From assembly GCF_000754805.1 (NCBI RefSeq), contig NZ_KN150731.1, forward strand, positions 3,025,886-3,089,885: a DNA stretch of 64,000 nt, read 5' to 3'. This document shows positions 22,614-31,960 of this stretch, in pieces. The DNA comes from Yersinia frederiksenii ATCC 33641 (GTDB taxonomy: Bacteria > Pseudomonadota > Gammaproteobacteria > Enterobacterales > Enterobacteriaceae). Under the pieces are notes generated by a model. The model saw only the letters and a program-made list of their open reading frames with translations, had not been told where the DNA came from and made no database searches. The translations under genes and the position numbers were made by a program. Position 1 is the first letter of the stretch. Every line of letters begins with the position of its first letter.

Positions 22614-23605
22614 TGTTAAAGCGTAATATCCCTTTGCTGATGACTATCGCCGTTTTTATTCTGGGATATGCATTTTGTCTCAGCCAGTTCCCTAGCTTTT
22701 CATCTACTCGAGTGTGGTGTGATTTACTGACAGATAATGCCTTTCTGGGCATTGTTGCTGTGGGTATGACTTTTGTCATCTTATCGGGAGGTATCGATTT
22801 ATCTGTCGGCTCCGTCATTGCATTTACGGGGGTGCTGCTGGCGAAGTTAATTGGCACTTATGGTATTCACCCAGTGTATGCTTTTGCCATAGTTCTAGTG
22901 ATGGGGGCGATGTTTGGCGCATTAATGGGCTGGATTATTGATTCCCTGAAACTGCCTGCATTTATCATTACCCTCGCCGGGATGTTTTTTGTTCGCGGTA
23001 TGAGCTTTATTGTCTCTGAAGAGTCCATCCCCATTGATCACCCGCTTTATGCCACGTTGGCGAATTATGCCTGGAAGGTCCCCGGTGGTGGGCGTTTTAC
23101 TCTGCTAGCCCTCATCATGCTTTTGGTGGTAGCGTTTGGTATTTTGCTGGCCCATCGAACCCGCTTTGGCCATAACGTCTATGCCATAGGGGGCAACAGC
23201 GTTTCAGCTGCTCTGATGGGGGTTCCAGTCCGACAAACTACGATAAAAATCTACATGCTGTCGAGCACATTGGCAGCACTGTCTGGAATTGTCTTTTCTC
23301 TCTATACCTCAGCTGGTTATGCATTGGCGGCCAGTGGTGTTGAGCTGGATGCTATTGCCGCTGTTGTTATCGGTGGCACATTACTAACCGGTGGCATCGG
23401 TACCGTCTTTGGCACCCTGTTTGGTGTTTTGATTCAGGGCCTGATACAGAGCTACATTACTTTCGATGGCACACTCAGTTCATGGTGGACCAAAATTGTC
23501 ATCGGAATTTTGTTATTCAGCTTTATTGCTATCCAGAAGGCGATGAGTGCTTTTTACTTAAATCGTCGAACTCGCCCTCAGCCGCCACCGCTTAATCCTG
23601 TATAG
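22613..23605 (+). CDS. yjfF: YjfF-like permease of the galactofuranose ABC transporter
   Basis: This 330-residue CUT2 permease is homologous to ytfT, with the parallel motif [16 protein letters not shown] and [18 protein letters not shown] near the C-terminus. It is the last gene of the operon. It overlaps the 3' end of the convergent hdfR by 14 bp, and no terminator is visible between the two genes. Confidence 0.92.
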   Translation: MLKRNIPLLMTIAVFILGYAFCLSQFPSFSSTRVWCDLLTDNAFLGIVAVGMTFVILSGGIDLSVGSVIAFTGVLLAKLIGTYGIHPVYAFAIVLVMGAMFGALMGWIIDSLKLPAFIITLAGMFFVRGMSFIVSEESIPIDHPLYATLANYAWKVPGGGRFTLLALIMLLVVAFGILLAHRTRFGHNVYAIGGNSVSAALMGVPVRQTTIKIYMLSSTLAALSGIVFSLYTSAGYALAASGVELDAIAAVVIGGTLLTGGIGTVFGTLFGVLIQGLIQSYITFDGTLSSWWTKIVIGILLFSFIAIQKAMSAFYLNRRTRPQPPPLNPV

Positions 23606-24473
23606 CGCTCTGTGCTGCGTTATTCATTGGTGTTTTTAGTAGCTGTCGGATTAATGTCTGCTGGTCACTGTTTTGCAACCAAACGGCATACAGTGGCCGC
23701 ACGATTGGCGGTATATCAGCGTTAATGACCAGCTGTGGATACTCTTTTTGCCAATGTTCGGGTAGAAAAGCACAACCACCGGTAGTTTCTAACAGTTTGC
23801 GGGTTAAATGGGCCGAGGTCGTGGTCAGTACCGGCATCTGCTCGCTATTGAGCAATCTATTCTCTTGCTGATGGAAATCAGCCCCCCATTCAAGTTTGAT
23901 ATACGGTGCCTCAATTGCATTTTTATGCTCGGTTTCACCATCAGCTTCTTCTGCTAGATCAAGGGGGGAAGATGAGAACAGCCGTAGCGAGAAATGCCCT
24001 AACAGCAAACTGGCCAATTCGTCCATTTTAGGGGCTTCGGTCGTTATCAATAAATCCAGTTGCCGTTCGTGTAACTGCTTCACCAATGATTGTCGCAGTG
24101 CAATACGTGCCTCAAGGCGCAATGCTTCGCGTTGTTTATATAACTGTTGCAACCAGGGAGTGAGATAGGCCTCCCAAAGTGATGCGGTTGCACCAATGGA
24201 CAACTCGGTGTGTTGCAGCGAATGTACCACCTCTTTTTTGGCTAGCTGCCAGGTACTCATCAAGGTTTCGGCGTAGGGCAGCAGCCTTTCGCCTGCCGGG
24301 GTCAGACGAATATTATTGCGATGACGAGTGAATAAATTTGCACCTAATTGATTTTCCAACTGACGGATACGAAAACTTACCGCGGACTGCGTTAAGTACA
24401 AAGATTCAGCTGCGCGACCAAAGTGGCGAGTTCTACTGACCTCCAAAAAGGTTTTCAGTAATTCGGTATCCAC
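23592..24473 (-). CDS. hdfR: HdfR, LysR-type regulator (represses flhDC in E. coli)
   Basis: This 293-residue LysR protein is close to E. coli HdfR. The N-terminal helix-turn-helix is [21 protein letters not shown], and the effector domain contains the very conserved [12 protein letters not shown]. The GTG at 24473, with GGAG 6 nt upstream, matches the E. coli start; the longer frame from the TTG at 24485 would include that ribosome-binding site. In E. coli HdfR is repressed by H-NS and down-regulates the flagellar master operon. It is divergent from maoP, as in E. coli. Confidence 0.94.
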   Translation of the reverse strand: MDTELLKTFLEVSRTRHFGRAAESLYLTQSAVSFRIRQLENQLGANLFTRHRNNIRLTPAGERLLPYAETLMSTWQLAKKEVVHSLQHTELSIGATASLWEAYLTPWLQQLYKQREALRLEARIALRQSLVKQLHERQLDLLITTEAPKMDELASLLLGHFSLRLFSSSPLDLAEEADGETEHKNAIEAPYIKLEWGADFHQQENRLLNSEQMPVLTTTSAHLTRKLLETTGGCAFLPEHWQKEYPQLVINADIPPIVRPLYAVWLQNSDQQTLIRQLLKTPMNNAAQSAIQD

Positions 24474-24592
24474 ACCTATCTCCAATTTTTTTTGTCGTTA
24501 AGATTTAAATGTTTTGTTTTACACGATGTCAAGCCTATCTAATACTCCGCGCCATAAACAGCACGACCATGAGAGAATTAGGAGCGTGTCAG

Positions 24593-24931
24593 ATGGCGGA
24601 TAGCTTCATCACGACCAATCGTTTTTTTGATAATAAACATTATCCTCGCGGGTTCTCGCGTCACGGCGATTTCACCATTAAAGAGGCGCAATTACTAGAG
24701 CGCTACGGCCATGCTTTTAACGAACTCGATCTCGGGAAACGCGAACCAGCAACTGAAGAAGAGCATTCGTTTGTAGCTGTATGCCGCGGCGAACGTGAGC
24801 CTGTCAGTGCTGAGGAAAAAGTCTGGTCCAAATATGTGACCCGGACTCGTCGCCCTAAACGTTTCCACACGCTGTCTGGCGGCAAGCCGCAGATGGATGC
24901 AGTGGAAGACTATACCGATAGCGACGATTAG
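24593..24931 (+). CDS. maoP: MaoP (YifE), Ori macrodomain organisation protein
   Basis: This 112-residue protein is almost identical to E. coli YifE/MaoP across its length ([32 protein letters not shown]; ends DYTDSDD). In E. coli MaoP acts with the nearby maoS site to constrain DNA near the replication origin, which places this window in the Ori region. GGAG sits 12 nt before the start, and the 28-codon upstream extension of the frame is not conserved. maoS would be expected in the 119-bp gap to hdfR, but its sequence cannot be confirmed here. Confidence 0.94.
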   Translation: MADSFITTNRFFDNKHYPRGFSRHGDFTIKEAQLLERYGHAFNELDLGKREPATEEEHSFVAVCRGEREPVSAEEKVWSKYVTRTRRPKRFHTLSGGKPQMDAVEDYTDSDD

Positions 24932-25054
24932 TATCGTACCTAAAGCCGTAGGGGGGTAGCTATGTGCATCCACTCGAATTACTTACTTTTGTAAGCTTAT
25001 CGGGATGCAGTTGCTTGCTACCTTTCTGCGACTCTAATGATATTAGGTACGATA
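24932..25054 (-). repeat. ERIC-like element (copy A), 123 bp
   Basis: The element is bounded by a perfect 12-bp inverted repeat, TATCGTACCTAA (24932-24943) and TTAGGTACGATA (25043-25054). Nested pairings include GGTAGC with GCTACC, TGCATCC with GGGATGCA, and the central CTTAC-TTTT-GTAAG. On the minus strand the core CCCGATAAGCTTAC and AAGTAAGTAATTCGAGTG matches the ERIC core (AGCTTACATAAGTAAGTGA). It lies just after maoP and before its terminator, so it is in the maoP 3' UTR. Confidence 0.85.
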
Positions 25055-25057
25055 TTG

Positions 25058-25079
25058 AGGGGCTTATGCCCCTTTTTTA
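25058..25079 (+). terminator. Terminator after maoP
   Basis: AGGGGC, TTAT, GCCCCT form a 6-bp stem followed by six T residues and ATTTTT. It lies between maoP and the convergent comM. Confidence 0.88.
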
Positions 25080-25083
25080 TTTT

Positions 25084-26607
25084 TCACATTAGGCTCTTAT
25101 GCAACTGCAAAAGTAGCCGGTCCATGCAACGATAGCTCAGTGCTTCGGCAAGATGTTTTTTTTGGATATTGTCTTCCAGAGCGAGATCCGCAATCGTCCG
25201 GGCGACTTTCAAAATATGGTGCCAGGCGCGCACAGATAACCCCAGAGTCAGCAGAACTTGTTCCAAAAATACAGCATTCTCAGGTGTTAAATAACAATGT
25301 TCGGCCACGTCCTGACTGCTAAGTTGCGTGTTTACTTTTCCTGTCCGATCCAACTGCCTTTGTCTTGCTTGTAATACCCGCTGCTTGACGGTTTCACTGT
25401 TCTCCCCCTGATGTTTTTGCGCGCCCAGCATTCCTGCGGGCAGTAAGGGTACTTCTATCGATAAATCAAATCGGTCCAAAAACGGGCCAGACAATTTTGC
25501 CAAATAGCGCAGGACTTGCTGTGGTGATGTTCGGTTATGGATACCTTGATAGTGACCACTAGGGCTAGGATTCATTGCTGCGATAAGCTGTACTCTAGCC
25601 GGGAAACACACTTTGGCTGCCGCACGGGAAATAATAATTTCACCAGACTCTAGTGGTTCACGCAGTGAATCCAGTACCCGACGTTCAAACTCCGGCAGTT
25701 CATCCAGAAAAAGGACGCCATTGTGTGCAAGTGATATTTCTCCAGGGCGGGGAATGGAACCACCGCCAATCAGTGCGGCCATCGAGGCACTATGATGTGG
25801 GGCGCGAAAAGCTCGACAGCGCCATTGAGTCGGTAGCTCATTGCTGTGTAGTAAGCCATTAATGGCTGCGGCTTCCAGTGCTTCTTGATCTGTTAGTGGT
25901 GGTAATAATCCGGTTAACCGATTGGCAAGCATGGTTTTGCCAGTACCCGGTGGCCCGAGTAACAGCAGGTTATGACCACCGGCAGCCGCTATCTCTAGTG
26001 CGCGTTTAGCCTGTGATTGCCCAATGATATCTTGTAGATCAAGATGATTATCATACTCTGTAGCATGTTCAATAGATTGACCTTGCTCGAGGGTATTTTC
26101 GCCTTGTAAAAAACCGCATACCGCTAACAAATGGTCAGCAACCCAGCTGTTGCCCTGTGGAATAAGCCCTATTTCAAGGCTGTTCGCTGTTGGCAGAATT
26201 AATTGCCGATGGGCCAGGCTACTGGCTAGCGCCGCTGGAATCGCGCCGTTAACCCGCCTTAGCGCCCCCGATAGGGCTAGCTCTCCCAGGAACTCATAGT
26301 GCGTTAATTTATCCGCAGGAATCTGTTCTGAAGCTGCCAATATGGCTAAAGCGATAGGCAGGTCATAACGCCCACCTTCTTTGGGTAAATCCGCCGGAGC
26401 CAAACTGACCGTGATCCGTTTGGCGGGAAAGGTGAAACCACTGTTGATTAATGCACTACGGACTCTATCCCGCGCCTCTTTTACCGTCGTTTCTGGTAAG
26501 CCAACCAAGACCAACCCCGGTAATCCATTGCTGATATGGACTTCAACGGTGACTGAAGGAGCCTGAATACCTAAAGTGGCGCGAGTATGAATAGTTGCCA
26601 GTGACAT
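25084..26607 (-). CDS. comM: ComM (YifB), Mg-chelatase-like AAA+ helicase for branch migration
   Basis: This 507-residue protein has an N-terminal ChlI-like domain (MSLATIHTRA to about residue 180), an AAA+ core with Walker A LLGPPGTGKTM and Walker B GVLFLDELPEF, and a C-terminal Mg-chelatase helical domain (LSVRAWHHILKVARTIADL). ComM is a hexameric helicase that extends D-loops during integration of transformed DNA. A frame extending 25 codons further has no support; AGGAAGG 5 nt before ATG 26607 marks the start. The gene is divergent from the ilv leader. Confidence 0.94.
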   Translation of the reverse strand: MSLATIHTRATLGIQAPSVTVEVHISNGLPGLVLVGLPETTVKEARDRVRSALINSGFTFPAKRITVSLAPADLPKEGGRYDLPIALAILAASEQIPADKLTHYEFLGELALSGALRRVNGAIPAALASSLAHRQLILPTANSLEIGLIPQGNSWVADHLLAVCGFLQGENTLEQGQSIEHATEYDNHLDLQDIIGQSQAKRALEIAAAGGHNLLLLGPPGTGKTMLANRLTGLLPPLTDQEALEAAAINGLLHSNELPTQWRCRAFRAPHHSASMAALIGGGSIPRPGEISLAHNGVLFLDELPEFERRVLDSLREPLESGEIIISRAAAKVCFPARVQLIAAMNPSPSGHYQGIHNRTSPQQVLRYLAKLSGPFLDRFDLSIEVPLLPAGMLGAQKHQGENSETVKQRVLQARQRQLDRTGKVNTQLSSQDVAEHCYLTPENAVFLEQVLLTLGLSVRAWHHILKVARTIADLALEDNIQKKHLAEALSYRCMDRLLLQLHKSLM

Positions 26608-26939
26608 GATGCCTTCCTCTACCGTGATGCGTCCTTGGTGTCTGGGCGTGGCTGTAGAATGCCGCAGGTTTTTTTTCGGCACACAGAAAAAGGATTGGTT
26701 TGCGAAACCTCACGAGAAGTTTTTCTGCAATCACAATGTGAAAATCAAAAATTGCGATACAGGCTGCAAAAAAAGACCAAACTATCAATGTGGCTTTTAC
26801 TGGTTGATAAATAATATGTTTATTGTATTTCGCGGCGACACTCACAAAATAATAATTTAAATAAACATTGTCAGATAACCAATAACTGTGATAACTCTGT
26901 AGGTATTCGTTCGACACTAGATAGATGAACAACCTAATT
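26608..26939 (+). promoter_or_regulatory. AT-rich promoter region of the ilv operon and comM
   Basis: No protein gene is visible in this 332-bp stretch. It should hold the ilvLGMEDA promoter and the divergent comM promoter. TTGTCA (around 26869) followed 17 bp later by ATAACT is a candidate ilv promoter, but the -10 match is poor. The minus-strand frame covering part of it has no recognisable protein. Confidence 0.5.
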
Positions 26940-27038
26940 ATGAAAGCGATTGTCCAAGTGATTAACCTAGTCCTAATTAGCGTGGTGGTGATTATTATCC
27001 CACCGTGCGGGGCTGCACTTGGACGAATAAAGGCATAA
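26940..27038 (+). CDS. ilvL: IlvL, leader peptide of the ilvGMEDA operon
   Basis: This 32-residue peptide (starts MKAIVQVINLVL, then SVVVIIIPPCGAALG) contains the run of Val and Ile codons plus Leu codons whose slow translation signals shortage of branched-chain aminoacyl-tRNAs. The end IIIPPCGAALG is nearly identical to E. coli IlvL, whereas the first third differs. An in-frame ATG at 26925 would add five residues (MNNLI); which start is used is not clear, since neither has a strong ribosome-binding site. It is followed by the attenuator at 27062. Confidence 0.9.
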   Translation: MKAIVQVINLVLISVVVIIIPPCGAALGRIKA

Positions 27039-27061
27039 AAATCAAGCCTTAATCTCAAGAG

Positions 27062-27094
27062 AACCCCCGCACCGAAAGGTCCGGGGGTTTTTTT
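27062..27094 (+). terminator. ilv attenuator terminator
   Basis: AACCCCCGCACC and GGTCCGGGGGTT form a 12-bp stem with one mismatch around GAAA, followed by seven T residues. It lies 24 bp after the ilvL stop codon. By analogy with E. coli, ribosome stalling on ilvL codons favours an antiterminator and relieves this stop. Confidence 0.92.
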
Positions 27095-27179
27095 ATTGGT
27101 ACGTTAAAAGACGCGAGGAACATAAAATGCACAACAGAATAAAATCCTGTGCCTCCCGCAAAAGGTCGGGGAAATAACT

Positions 27180-28826
27180 ATGAATGGTGCTCAGTGGGTG
27201 GTTCAAGCGTTGCGTGCACAGGGTGTTGATACGGTATTCGGCTATCCGGGCGGGGCGATTATGCCTGTCTACGATGCTTTGTATGATGGTGGTGTCGAGC
27301 ATTTGCTCTGCCGCCATGAGCAGGGCGCTGCGATTGCCGCTATCGGTTACGCGCGTGCAACCGGTAAAGTCGGGGTGTGTATTGCCACTTCCGGCCCCGG
27401 AGCCACTAATCTGATCACCGGTTTGGCTGATGCTTTACTAGATTCTGTGCCAGTTATTGCTATCACCGGCCAGGTTGGTTCCGCATTAATCGGTACCGAT
27501 GCCTTTCAGGAGATTGATGTACTGGGCCTGTCGCTGGCCTGTACCAAACACAGTTTCTTGGTTGAATCACTGGATGCATTGCCGGGCATTATGGCTGAAG
27601 CTTTTGCTATTGCTACCAGCGGCCGCCCTGGGCCGGTTTTAATCGATATCCCGAAAGACATTCAGTTAGCTGTAGGCGAGTTGACCCCACACTTGATGCC
27701 AGTTGAAGAGCATTTGGTTGATTCTGCCGCGGAGTTACAACAGGCCTGGGATATGTTGGCGACAGCTAAAAAACCTATGCTGTATGTTGGTGGTGGTGTT
27801 GGCATGGCGCAGGCGGTTCCGGCATTACGCCAGTTTATCGACGTCACCGGTGTGCCTGCGGTCGCGACGTTGAAAGGTTTGGGCGCACCCGATAGTGAGC
27901 ATCCTTGTTATTTGGGTATGTTAGGTATGCACGGCACTAAAGCGGCGAACTTTGCGGTACAAGATTGTGATTTATTAATCGCTGTGGGTGCCCGTTTTGA
28001 TGACCGCGTAACAGGGAAACTGAATACATTCGCCGCAAAAGCAAAAGTTATCCATATGGATATCGATCCGGCCGAGCTGGGTAAATTGCGTCAGGCGCAC
28101 GTCGCATTACAGGGCGATTTAAAAGTATTATTGCCCGCTTTACAGCAATCGCTGAATATTCAGCCATGGCGCGATGAGGTTATGACGTTAAAACAACAGC
28201 ATAGCTGGCGTTATGATCACCCCGGCCAGGCAATTTATGCCCCATTATTGCTTAAGCAAATCTCTGAACGCAAAGCCCCACAAACCGTGGTAACCACCGA
28301 TGTAGGCCAGCACCAGATGTGGACTGCACAGCACATGAGCTTTACCCGCCCTGAGAATTTCATCACTTCCAGCGGTTTGGGCACGATGGGCTTTGGTGTT
28401 CCCGCAGCCGTTGGTGCGCAAATGGCTCGCCCTGATGACATGGTTATCTGTGTCTCCGGCGATGGCTCGTTTATGATGAATGTTCAGGAGTTGGGCACGA
28501 TAAAACGAAAACAGTTGCCATTGAAAATCGTTTTGTTGGATAACCAGCGATTGGGTATGGTACGACAGTGGCAGCAACTGTTTTTTGATGGACGTTATAG
28601 CGAAACCAATCTTTCTGATAACCCCGATTTCATCACACTGGCCAGTGCTTTCAATATCCCCGGCCAACGTATCACCCGCAAAGACCAAGTCGACGCCGCT
28701 CTGGATGCGCTGTTTAACAGTGAAGGCCCTTATTTACTCCAGGTTTCCATCGACGAACTCGAAAACGTTTGGCCGTTAGTGCCGCCAGGCGCAGGTAATG
28801 AAACCATGCTGGAGAAAATCTCATGA
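27180..28826 (+). CDS. ilvG: IlvG, acetohydroxyacid synthase II large subunit
   Basis: This 548-residue thiamine diphosphate enzyme makes acetolactate and acetohydroxybutyrate for valine, leucine and isoleucine synthesis. Visible features are the catalytic glutamate in [10 protein letters not shown], the FAD-binding middle domain and the ThDP motif [15 protein letters not shown]...LLDNQ. The frame is uninterrupted, unlike E. coli K-12, where ilvG carries a frameshift, so isozyme II (valine-insensitive in the known family) should be active. It overlaps ilvM by four bases (ATGA). Confidence 0.97.
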   Translation: MNGAQWVVQALRAQGVDTVFGYPGGAIMPVYDALYDGGVEHLLCRHEQGAAIAAIGYARATGKVGVCIATSGPGATNLITGLADALLDSVPVIAITGQVGSALIGTDAFQEIDVLGLSLACTKHSFLVESLDALPGIMAEAFAIATSGRPGPVLIDIPKDIQLAVGELTPHLMPVEEHLVDSAAELQQAWDMLATAKKPMLYVGGGVGMAQAVPALRQFIDVTGVPAVATLKGLGAPDSEHPCYLGMLGMHGTKAANFAVQDCDLLIAVGARFDDRVTGKLNTFAAKAKVIHMDIDPAELGKLRQAHVALQGDLKVLLPALQQSLNIQPWRDEVMTLKQQHSWRYDHPGQAIYAPLLLKQISERKAPQTVVTTDVGQHQMWTAQHMSFTRPENFITSSGLGTMGFGVPAAVGAQMARPDDMVICVSGDGSFMMNVQELGTIKRKQLPLKIVLLDNQRLGMVRQWQQLFFDGRYSETNLSDNPDFITLASAFNIPGQRITRKDQVDAALDALFNSEGPYLLQVSIDELENVWPLVPPGAGNETMLEKIS

Positions 28827-29080
28827 TGCAACATCAACTCTCTATCCAAGCCCGCTTCCGCCCTGAGATGTTAGAGCGTGTATTGCGGGTTGTGCGGCAC
28901 CGCGGTTTTCAGGTTTGTGCTATGAATATGTCGCCAACGATTAATGCCGAGAATATTAATATTGAATTGACCGTTGCCAGCCAACGTCCTGTCGATTTAC
29001 TGTCTTCTCAGCTGAGTAAGCTTATGGATGTCGCCTGCGTCGAGATCCTACAACCTAATACATTACAGATACGCGCCTGA
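28823..29080 (+). CDS. ilvM: IlvM, acetohydroxyacid synthase II small subunit
   Basis: This 85-residue ACT-domain protein ([29 protein letters not shown]) is required for activity of IlvG. It starts in the ATGATG that overlaps the ilvG stop codon, giving translational coupling, and ends LQIRA like the E. coli protein. Confidence 0.95.
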   Translation: MMQHQLSIQARFRPEMLERVLRVVRHRGFQVCAMNMSPTINAENINIELTVASQRPVDLLSSQLSKLMDVACVEILQPNTLQIRA

Positions 29081-29102
29081 TGCGCCACAAGGAAAGAAAA
29101 GA

Positions 29103-30032
29103 ATGACGAAGAAAGCTGATTACATTTGGTTTAACGGCGAAATGGTTCCGTGGGCAGAGGCTAAAGTTCATGTGATGTCTCACGCGTTACACTATGGCAC
29201 GTCAGTCTTCGAAGGTGTCCGTTGCTACGAATCCCATAAAGGGCCAGTTGTTTTCCGTCACCGCGAACACATGCAGCGCCTGCATGACTCCGCCAAAATT
29301 TACCGTATGCCAGTTTCTCAGTCGGTGGATGAGCTGATGGAAGCTTGTCGCGAGACACTGCGTAAAAATAATCTGACCAGCGCTTATATCCGCCCATTGG
29401 TGTTTATTGGTGATGTCGGCATGGGTGTTAATCCGCCAGATGGTTATAAGACGGATGTCATCATTGCGGCCTTCCCATGGGGTGCCTATCTGGGTGCAGA
29501 AGCTCTGGAGCAAGGTATTGATGCCATGGTTTCTTCATGGAACCGTGTTGCACCCAACACCATTCCAACCGCCGCTAAAGCTGGAGGCAACTATTTGTCT
29601 TCCTTGCTGGTGGGCAGTGAAGCACGCCGCCACGGCTATCAAGAAGGGATTGCGCTGGATATTCACGGTTTCCTGTCTGAAGGTGCCGGTGAAAACCTGT
29701 TTGAAGTGAAAGATGGCATTCTGTTCACACCGCCATTTACCTCTTCTGCTCTGCCAGGTATCACGCGCGACGCTATCATCAAACTGGCTAAAGATATGGG
29801 TCTGGAAGTCCGTGAGCAAGTCTTGTCACGTGAATCTCTCTATCTAGCGGATGAAGTGTTTATGTCCGGTACTGCGGCAGAAATTACCCCGGTTCGTAGT
29901 GTGGATGGCATTCAGGTCGGCATTGGTAAACGCGGCCCGATTACCGGCAAGATTCAACAAGCCTTCTTCGGCCTGTTCACCGGTGAGACCGAGGACAAGT
30001 GGGGCTGGTTGGATCCAATCAACCCGCGTTAA
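29103..30032 (+). CDS. ilvE: IlvE, branched-chain amino acid aminotransferase
   Basis: This 309-residue enzyme is the same length as E. coli IlvE. It is a fold-type IV PLP enzyme. The PLP lysine lies in PTAAKAGGNYLSS, and the phosphate and substrate loops include FLSEGAGENLFE and SGTAAEITPV. It performs the last transamination to Ile, Val and Leu. AAGGAAAG before ATG 29103 supports the start; the 25-codon extension upstream overlaps ilvM and is not used. Confidence 0.97.
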   Translation: MTKKADYIWFNGEMVPWAEAKVHVMSHALHYGTSVFEGVRCYESHKGPVVFRHREHMQRLHDSAKIYRMPVSQSVDELMEACRETLRKNNLTSAYIRPLVFIGDVGMGVNPPDGYKTDVIIAAFPWGAYLGAEALEQGIDAMVSSWNRVAPNTIPTAAKAGGNYLSSLLVGSEARRHGYQEGIALDIHGFLSEGAGENLFEVKDGILFTPPFTSSALPGITRDAIIKLAKDMGLEVREQVLSRESLYLADEVFMSGTAAEITPVRSVDGIQVGIGKRGPITGKIQQAFFGLFTGETEDKWGWLDPINPR

Positions 30033-30104
30033 TTTATCGCAGATAGAATAAGCAGGTGGTTCGTTCGCCACCTGCAATACAGAATAACCTGGAGTGAAGA
30101 GACA

Positions 30105-31955
30105 ATGCCTAAGTACCGTTCCCATACCACCACCCATGGCCGCAATATGGCCGGCGCCCGCGCACTGTGGCGCGCTACCGGTATGACCGATGATGACTTC
30201 GGCAAACCGATTATTGCGGTAGTTAACTCATTTACCCAGTTTGTACCGGGCCACGTTCATTTGCGCGACTTAGGAAAACTGGTAGCGGAGCAAATTGAAG
30301 CGTCTGGCGGCGTGGCTAAAGAGTTCAACACTATTGCGGTGGATGATGGGATAGCAATGGGCCACGGCGGCATGCTCTATTCATTGCCTTCACGTGAATT
30401 GATTGCCGACTCTGTAGAGTACATGGTTAATGCCCATTGCGCGGATGCCATGGTCTGCATTTCAAACTGCGACAAAATTACCCCAGGGATGCTGATGGCA
30501 TCTCTGCGCCTGAATATTCCGGTGATCTTTGTGTCCGGCGGCCCGATGGAAGCCGGTAAAACCAAGCTGTCCGACAAAATCATCAAGCTGGATCTGGTGG
30601 ATGCCATGATTCAGGGGGCTAACCCCAATGTCAGTGACGCCGACAGTGAGCAGATTGAGCGCTCTGCCTGCCCAACTTGCGGCTCTTGTTCTGGGATGTT
30701 TACCGCCAACTCGATGAACTGCCTGAATGAAGCGCTGGGGCTGGCTCTGCCGGGTAACGGCTCATTGCTGGCAACTCATGCGGATCGTAAGCAACTGTTC
30801 CTGGATGCGGGCAAGCATATTGTCGAGCTGACCAAACGTTATTACGAACAGGATGATATCAGTGCCTTGCCGCGTAGCATCGCCAACAAAGCAGCATTTG
30901 AAAATGCCATGACGCTGGATATCGCTATGGGCGGTTCCACCAATACCGTGCTGCACTTGCTGGCAGCGGCACAGGAAGGGGATATTGATTTCGATATCAG
31001 CGATATCGACCGTTTATCTCGTCAGGTGCCTCATTTGTGCAAAGTGGCGCCGAGCACTCAGAAATACCATATGGAAGACGTGCACCGCGCCGGTGGTGTC
31101 ATCGGTATTTTAGGTGAGCTGGATCGCGCCGGGTTGCTTAACCGCGACGTCCGTAACGTATTAGGGCTGGATCTGCCACAAACATTGGCGGCTTATGATG
31201 TGATGCTGACCGGCGATGAAAAGGTCAAAAGCATGTACTCTGCAGGCCCGGCGGGTATCCGTACCACCAAAGCCTTCTCTCAGGATTGCCGTTTCCCATC
31301 ACTGGATACTGACCGCCAAGAGGGGTGTATCCGTACCCGTGAACATGCTTACAGCCAGGACGGTGGTTTGGCCGTGTTGTACGGTAATATCGCCGCTGAT
31401 GGGAGCATTGTGAAAACCGCGGGTGTGGATAAAGACAGTTTGACCTTCCGTGGCCCGGCTAAAGTTTATGAAAGTCAGGATGATGCAGTAGCCGCTATTC
31501 TGGGCGGTAAAGTGGTGGCGGGTGATGTGGTTGTTATTCGCTACGAAGGGCCGAAAGGCGGGCCGGGGATGCAGGAAATGCTGTATCCGACCACTTATCT
31601 GAAATCCATGGGGCTGGGTAAGAGCTGCGCATTGCTGACGGATGGCCGGTTCTCTGGCGGGACTTCTGGTCTGTCAATTGGTCACGTTTCTCCGGAAGCG
31701 GCCAGTGGTGGCCTGATTGGTTTGGTACAAGATGGCGATTTCATTGATATCGATATCCCGAACCGTGGCATTAAATTGGATGTGAGTGAGTCTGAGCTGG
31801 CTGCTCGTCGTGAAACTGAAGAGGCCCGTGGTGATGCCGCATGGTCACCTAAAGCCCGCGAACGTCAGGTTTCTTATGCCCTGCGCGCTTATGCCCTGCT
31901 GGCAACCAGTGCCGACAAAGGTGCAGTACGCGACAAAAGTAAGCTGGGAGGCTAA
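30105..31955 (+). CDS. ilvD: IlvD, dihydroxyacid dehydratase
   Basis: This 616-residue enzyme is the same length as E. coli IlvD. The iron-sulfur ligands lie in [10 protein letters not shown] and in [17 protein letters not shown]. The C-terminal region has the conserved [21 protein letters not shown]. It dehydrates 2,3-dihydroxy-3-methyl acids to the 2-oxo acids and is sensitive to oxygen radicals through its cluster. It lies in the operon 72 bp after ilvE and 5 bp before ilvA. Confidence 0.97.
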   Translation: MPKYRSHTTTHGRNMAGARALWRATGMTDDDFGKPIIAVVNSFTQFVPGHVHLRDLGKLVAEQIEASGGVAKEFNTIAVDDGIAMGHGGMLYSLPSRELIADSVEYMVNAHCADAMVCISNCDKITPGMLMASLRLNIPVIFVSGGPMEAGKTKLSDKIIKLDLVDAMIQGANPNVSDADSEQIERSACPTCGSCSGMFTANSMNCLNEALGLALPGNGSLLATHADRKQLFLDAGKHIVELTKRYYEQDDISALPRSIANKAAFENAMTLDIAMGGSTNTVLHLLAAAQEGDIDFDISDIDRLSRQVPHLCKVAPSTQKYHMEDVHRAGGVIGILGELDRAGLLNRDVRNVLGLDLPQTLAAYDVMLTGDEKVKSMYSAGPAGIRTTKAFSQDCRFPSLDTDRQEGCIRTREHAYSQDGGLAVLYGNIAADGSIVKTAGVDKDSLTFRGPAKVYESQDDAVAAILGGKVVAGDVVVIRYEGPKGGPGMQEMLYPTTYLKSMGLGKSCALLTDGRFSGGTSGLSIGHVSPEAASGGLIGLVQDGDFIDIDIPNRGIKLDVSESELAARRETEEARGDAAWSPKARERQVSYALRAYALLATSADKGAVRDKSKLGG

Positions 31956-31960
31956 TACCC

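Noticed and set aside
26543-27058. 171-codon minus-strand frame over the ilv leader
   Set aside because: It overlaps comM's 5' end and is antisense to ilvL; low-complexity translation with no recognisable domain.
27180-28826. Possible ilvG frameshift as in E. coli K-12
   Set aside because: The frame is continuous from start to stop with all domains present.
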